A stretch of DNA of 64,000 nucleotides from Acholoe squamosa (taxonomy: Eukaryota > Annelida > Polychaeta > Phyllodocida > Polynoidae), in assembly GCA_949317995.1 (NCBI GenBank), contig OX439035.1, positions 2,525,181-2,589,180 on the forward strand. Direction: 5' to 3'. Shown here one piece after another: positions 61,201 to 64,000 of this stretch. Numbering within the stretch: position 1 is the stretch's first letter; every line of letters starts with the position of its first letter. The position numbers and the translations under genes were made by a program. Under the pieces are notes generated by a model. That model worked only from the letters and a program-made list of their open reading frames with translations, was not told the DNA's origin and did not search any database.

Positions 61201-61751
61201 GTGCCCCTGATCATGATACTACCATACACCCCTCCTACCACCCAGCTCTCCTATCTTACATGTATACCTGATGCCCCTATAATCATGATACTACCATACA
61301 CCCCTCCTACCACCCAGCTCTGCTATCTTACATGTATACCTGGTGCCCCTGATCATGATACTACCATACACCCCTCCTACCACCCAGCTCTCCTATCTTA
61401 CATGTATACCTGGTGCCCCTGATCATGATACTACCATACACCCCTCCTACCACCCAGCTCTGCTATCTTACATGTATACCTGGTGCCCCTGATCATGATA
61501 CTACCATACACCCCTCCTACCACCCAGCTCTCCTATCTTACATGTATACCAGGTGCCCCTGATCATGATACTACCATACACCCCTCCTACCACCCAGCTC
61601 TCCTATCTTACATGTATACCTGGTGCCCCTATAATCATGACACTACCATACACCCCTCCTACCACCCAGCTCTCCTATCTTACATGTATACCAGGTGCCC
61701 CTGATCATGATACTACCATACACCCCTCCTACCACCCAGCTCTGCTATCTT
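55240..61751. repeat. 70-72 bp minisatellite, array B, about 93 units
   Basis: It is the same unit as array A and resumes in the same phase after the insert. It contains many more 72-bp (ATAATC) and CACCATG variant units than array A. A few units are 69 bp (GGTGCCCTGATC, near 56560-56710 and 56980). The array ends at CTGCTATCTTGCCTG. Confidence 0.98.
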
Positions 61752-62790
61752 GCCTGTCTCTTTTGCCTCCCTACTTTACCTCACCAACATACCTCATGCA
61801 TGTACATAATTATAAGGCGCACTTCATATTATATAAGGCACCCCTCCCGATCCATAGGGTGCACCTTTGACTTGATTTGGACTACTGGTATTTTAGTACT
61901 AGAGAGTTTAAGATCACAACTTGTACTGCAATATGCACGTCTAGAATGATAATGGTAGGCTAGATGTTGACATACTGGTTACAAGTATAGGCAAATCTTA
62001 AACTTTCTACAGATACATCAACTTCATACGCTCCATAACTGATCTTTTTCTTGTTTTATTGTCCGACACAATTTAACAAAAGTGGATAATGACAATAAAG
62101 GTGATTCCTCATCCAATTCATCTGTTTCAAATCCAGTTATTTTCACATTATGACATATATGAATGTACATGATGAAATGAGGTCAAACAGGTAAAGAAAA
62201 TATGTATTATGTACATAAAAAGAAAAAAAAATAATGGTCACACAACAGTGACACAGCGGATAACAGGGTTTAAGCGGGCTCAAACACATGATTCATTACG
62301 TATTATATTTAGTATAGAGTATGCGAGTAAGACAATGCAAGATTTGAAGTATGTAGTTATTAAGTGACTCTGGCAAATAAGCAGTTAAGATTGTCAATGG
62401 GTGTAGTCGTTAAAACAGCTCCCACAAACAATGACATTGCAGCATACGATAACCATATGACAACCATTACTAGATTACCAAGATTAGGCAACATACTCAG
62501 TGTCCAGTAAGAGTAGTCATGCAAAGTGTATACATGTGTAGGTAGAGTAATATGTGTCTAGTTAACATTTGTTGTAATTGTTGTTGCAGACTGACTGTTT
62601 TTCTAGGGTCAGAATAATGTAACAATGGTGTGCTGCACACATATATTTTCATTTGGCACACACACTCATGTGATAAAATGATTCAAAGACCAATATTTGC
62701 AAAACTTTAGAGCACATTTGTCTCACATTTAAACTATACTTTTTGTTCACTGGGTGTGAGAACATAATCCTACTCAGAGAGACAGAGAGA

Positions 62791-62847
<57 letters not shown>

Positions 62848-62978
62848 GGTATTTTATCATGTTTCATGCACTGTCCATTGTAAATACCTAGAGTAACGGG
62901 TCATAAAAGCAGACAGGCCCAGGTGGCGGACACCCTGCAGTATGAAGTACTAGTAATTTAGCAGATTATAATACTAAA

Positions 62979-63034
<56 letters not shown>

Positions 63035-63403
63035 AAACAAGTATTCTGACCTGAAACAACATAATATAGATGAAGAATACTTTTAGAATTGTCAATATAA
63101 CAAGGGTGGGTCTTAAAAATGTCTGAAATCGTGGATGTTAGTGGCATAGCTAAGCTTTATACCAAGATTTGATTGATAAGAGGGGCCTTTCTAAACAATC
63201 CATTTAAGTTGAATTAGTGATAATGTGTTCTTCTGAGCACATATTTACACGATCATTTAGTATGAACATGTATTTTTGATAGGAATGTCATTGACATCTA
63301 GTCGATTCTGATTATCATGGTTTTTGGTCTTGATATTCCAATTTTTTTTTCGATTTTGTGGATGTAGTCCCGGGATGCAGTTCATTCATCCTGTTAGACC
63401 CAG

Positions 63404-63461
<58 letters not shown>

Positions 63462-63770
63462 CGGAGGGTAAGGATGCTAGTCAACTGTTGACAGCGACTT
63501 TTGGATTAGGAAATCATACAAATTCACTTGAAATTGTAAGGGGAATAGTAGTTGTGACCAAATGCTATTTTAGAATGGATTTATGAATACATCATCATGC
63601 TGACCCTCTGGGAGTGATTTTATTTTAATATATATTATTGAGAGGATGAAACCATTACCAACATTGTCTAAACCTGACTGAAAGGGATCTGTACACATCA
63701 CGAATTTGCATCCGAATGAAATTGTCTAATTAGATGAGGATGACTTTGAAAGGCTTCCATGAGTTATATT
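61752..63770. repeat. Non-coding interval with three microsatellites
   Basis: It contains (GA)n at 62777-62846, (TA)n at 62979-63033 and (GT)n at 63410-63460. ATAAGGCGCAC and TAAGGCACCCC words near 61812-61842 resemble the 8502 word. No gene was recognised. Confidence 0.9.
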
Positions 63771-64000
63771 CACTGATAACCTAGAAGTTCTGAAACTAGT
63801 CAGTGGTGACCACTTTAGGTCCTCAAGTTGACGATACCTAAAACTACAACTTTAGGTAGTCAAAATGATGACTTTAAGTCGTCATCCTGATGACCTGAGT
63901 CATCAATATGACGACTCTGTACTGTCAGTATTGTCATCCTGATGACTCAGGTTGTCAGGATGACGACCTAAAGTCATCATTTTGACTACCTAAAGCTGTA
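63771..64000. mobile_element. Foldback MITE, copy 3 (cut by window end)
   Basis: It starts CACTGATAACCTAGAAGTTC and follows copy 2 almost base for base through the palindrome centre (ACTGTCAGTATTGTCATCC) into the right arm. The window ends about 75 bp before the expected right end. Confidence 0.9.

Noticed and set aside
50038-61949. Dozens of 72-121 codon frames beginning MPLIMILPYTPP
   Set aside because: They are translations of the 70-72 bp minisatellite. The three frames are read in turn because 70 is not a multiple of three, and every frame ends when the unit phase returns to a stop.
62649-62867. Ser-Leu repeat frame
   Set aside because: It is a translation of the (GA)n microsatellite on the minus strand.

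Overview
The window is animal nuclear DNA: long AT-rich non-coding stretches, introns with GT/AG borders, many microsatellites, minisatellites and inverted-repeat elements, and very few coding exons. The protein traces (a matrix-metalloproteinase-like propeptide and hemopexin blades, a KMT5-type SET fragment, a tyrosine-recombinase-like gene, a 1.2 kb-residue-class DDE-type transposase) suggest an invertebrate, possibly a marine one such as a lancelet, echinoderm or mollusc. I cannot fix the species.

Layout. 1-7 kb: degenerate minisatellites, a 0.3 kb tandem duplication, and a 72-bp direct repeat pair with a hammerhead-ribozyme-like motif. 7.2-10.7 kb, plus strand: exons of an MMP-like gene. 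One exon reads straight through a (CCCCTA)n array as a Pro-Thr hinge; a solo-LTR-like fossil lies where the propeptide should continue, and no catalytic domain was found. 11-23.4 kb: one orphan exon candidate, a foldback MITE, a 1.1-1.2 kb tandem duplication and a 1.8 kb minisatellite. 24.6-27 kb, minus strand: exons of a tyrosine-recombinase-like gene with a SET-domain fragment next to it. 27-36.7 kb: several MITEs, strong palindromes and a tRNA-derived SINE head.

37.0-47.85 kb: the main object, a 10.86 kb DNA transposon with perfect 27-bp terminal inverted repeats, sitting inside a TA microsatellite. A minus-strand four-exon gene with fully phase-compatible junctions encodes a predicted protein of about 1,210 residues: an Arg-rich helical N-terminus, low-complexity Ala/Pro/Gly linkers, a DDE-type catalytic core and a C-terminal reader-like domain. 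About 373-bp repeats form arrays on both sides of the catalytic exon in opposite orientation, and the right array lies in the introns. An 18-bp motif, GGGGTACGTTAATGATCG or a close variant, occurs 17 times, always inside the element and nowhere else that I saw. The first and last copies are about 182 and 185 bp from the two ends and are inverted to each other.

48.3-49 kb: two unassigned exon candidates. 49.5-61.75 kb: a 12 kb minisatellite of 70-72 bp units with higher-order duplication, split by a TA-flanked 970-bp non-autonomous element. 61.8-64 kb: microsatellites and a third copy of the foldback MITE, cut by the window edge.
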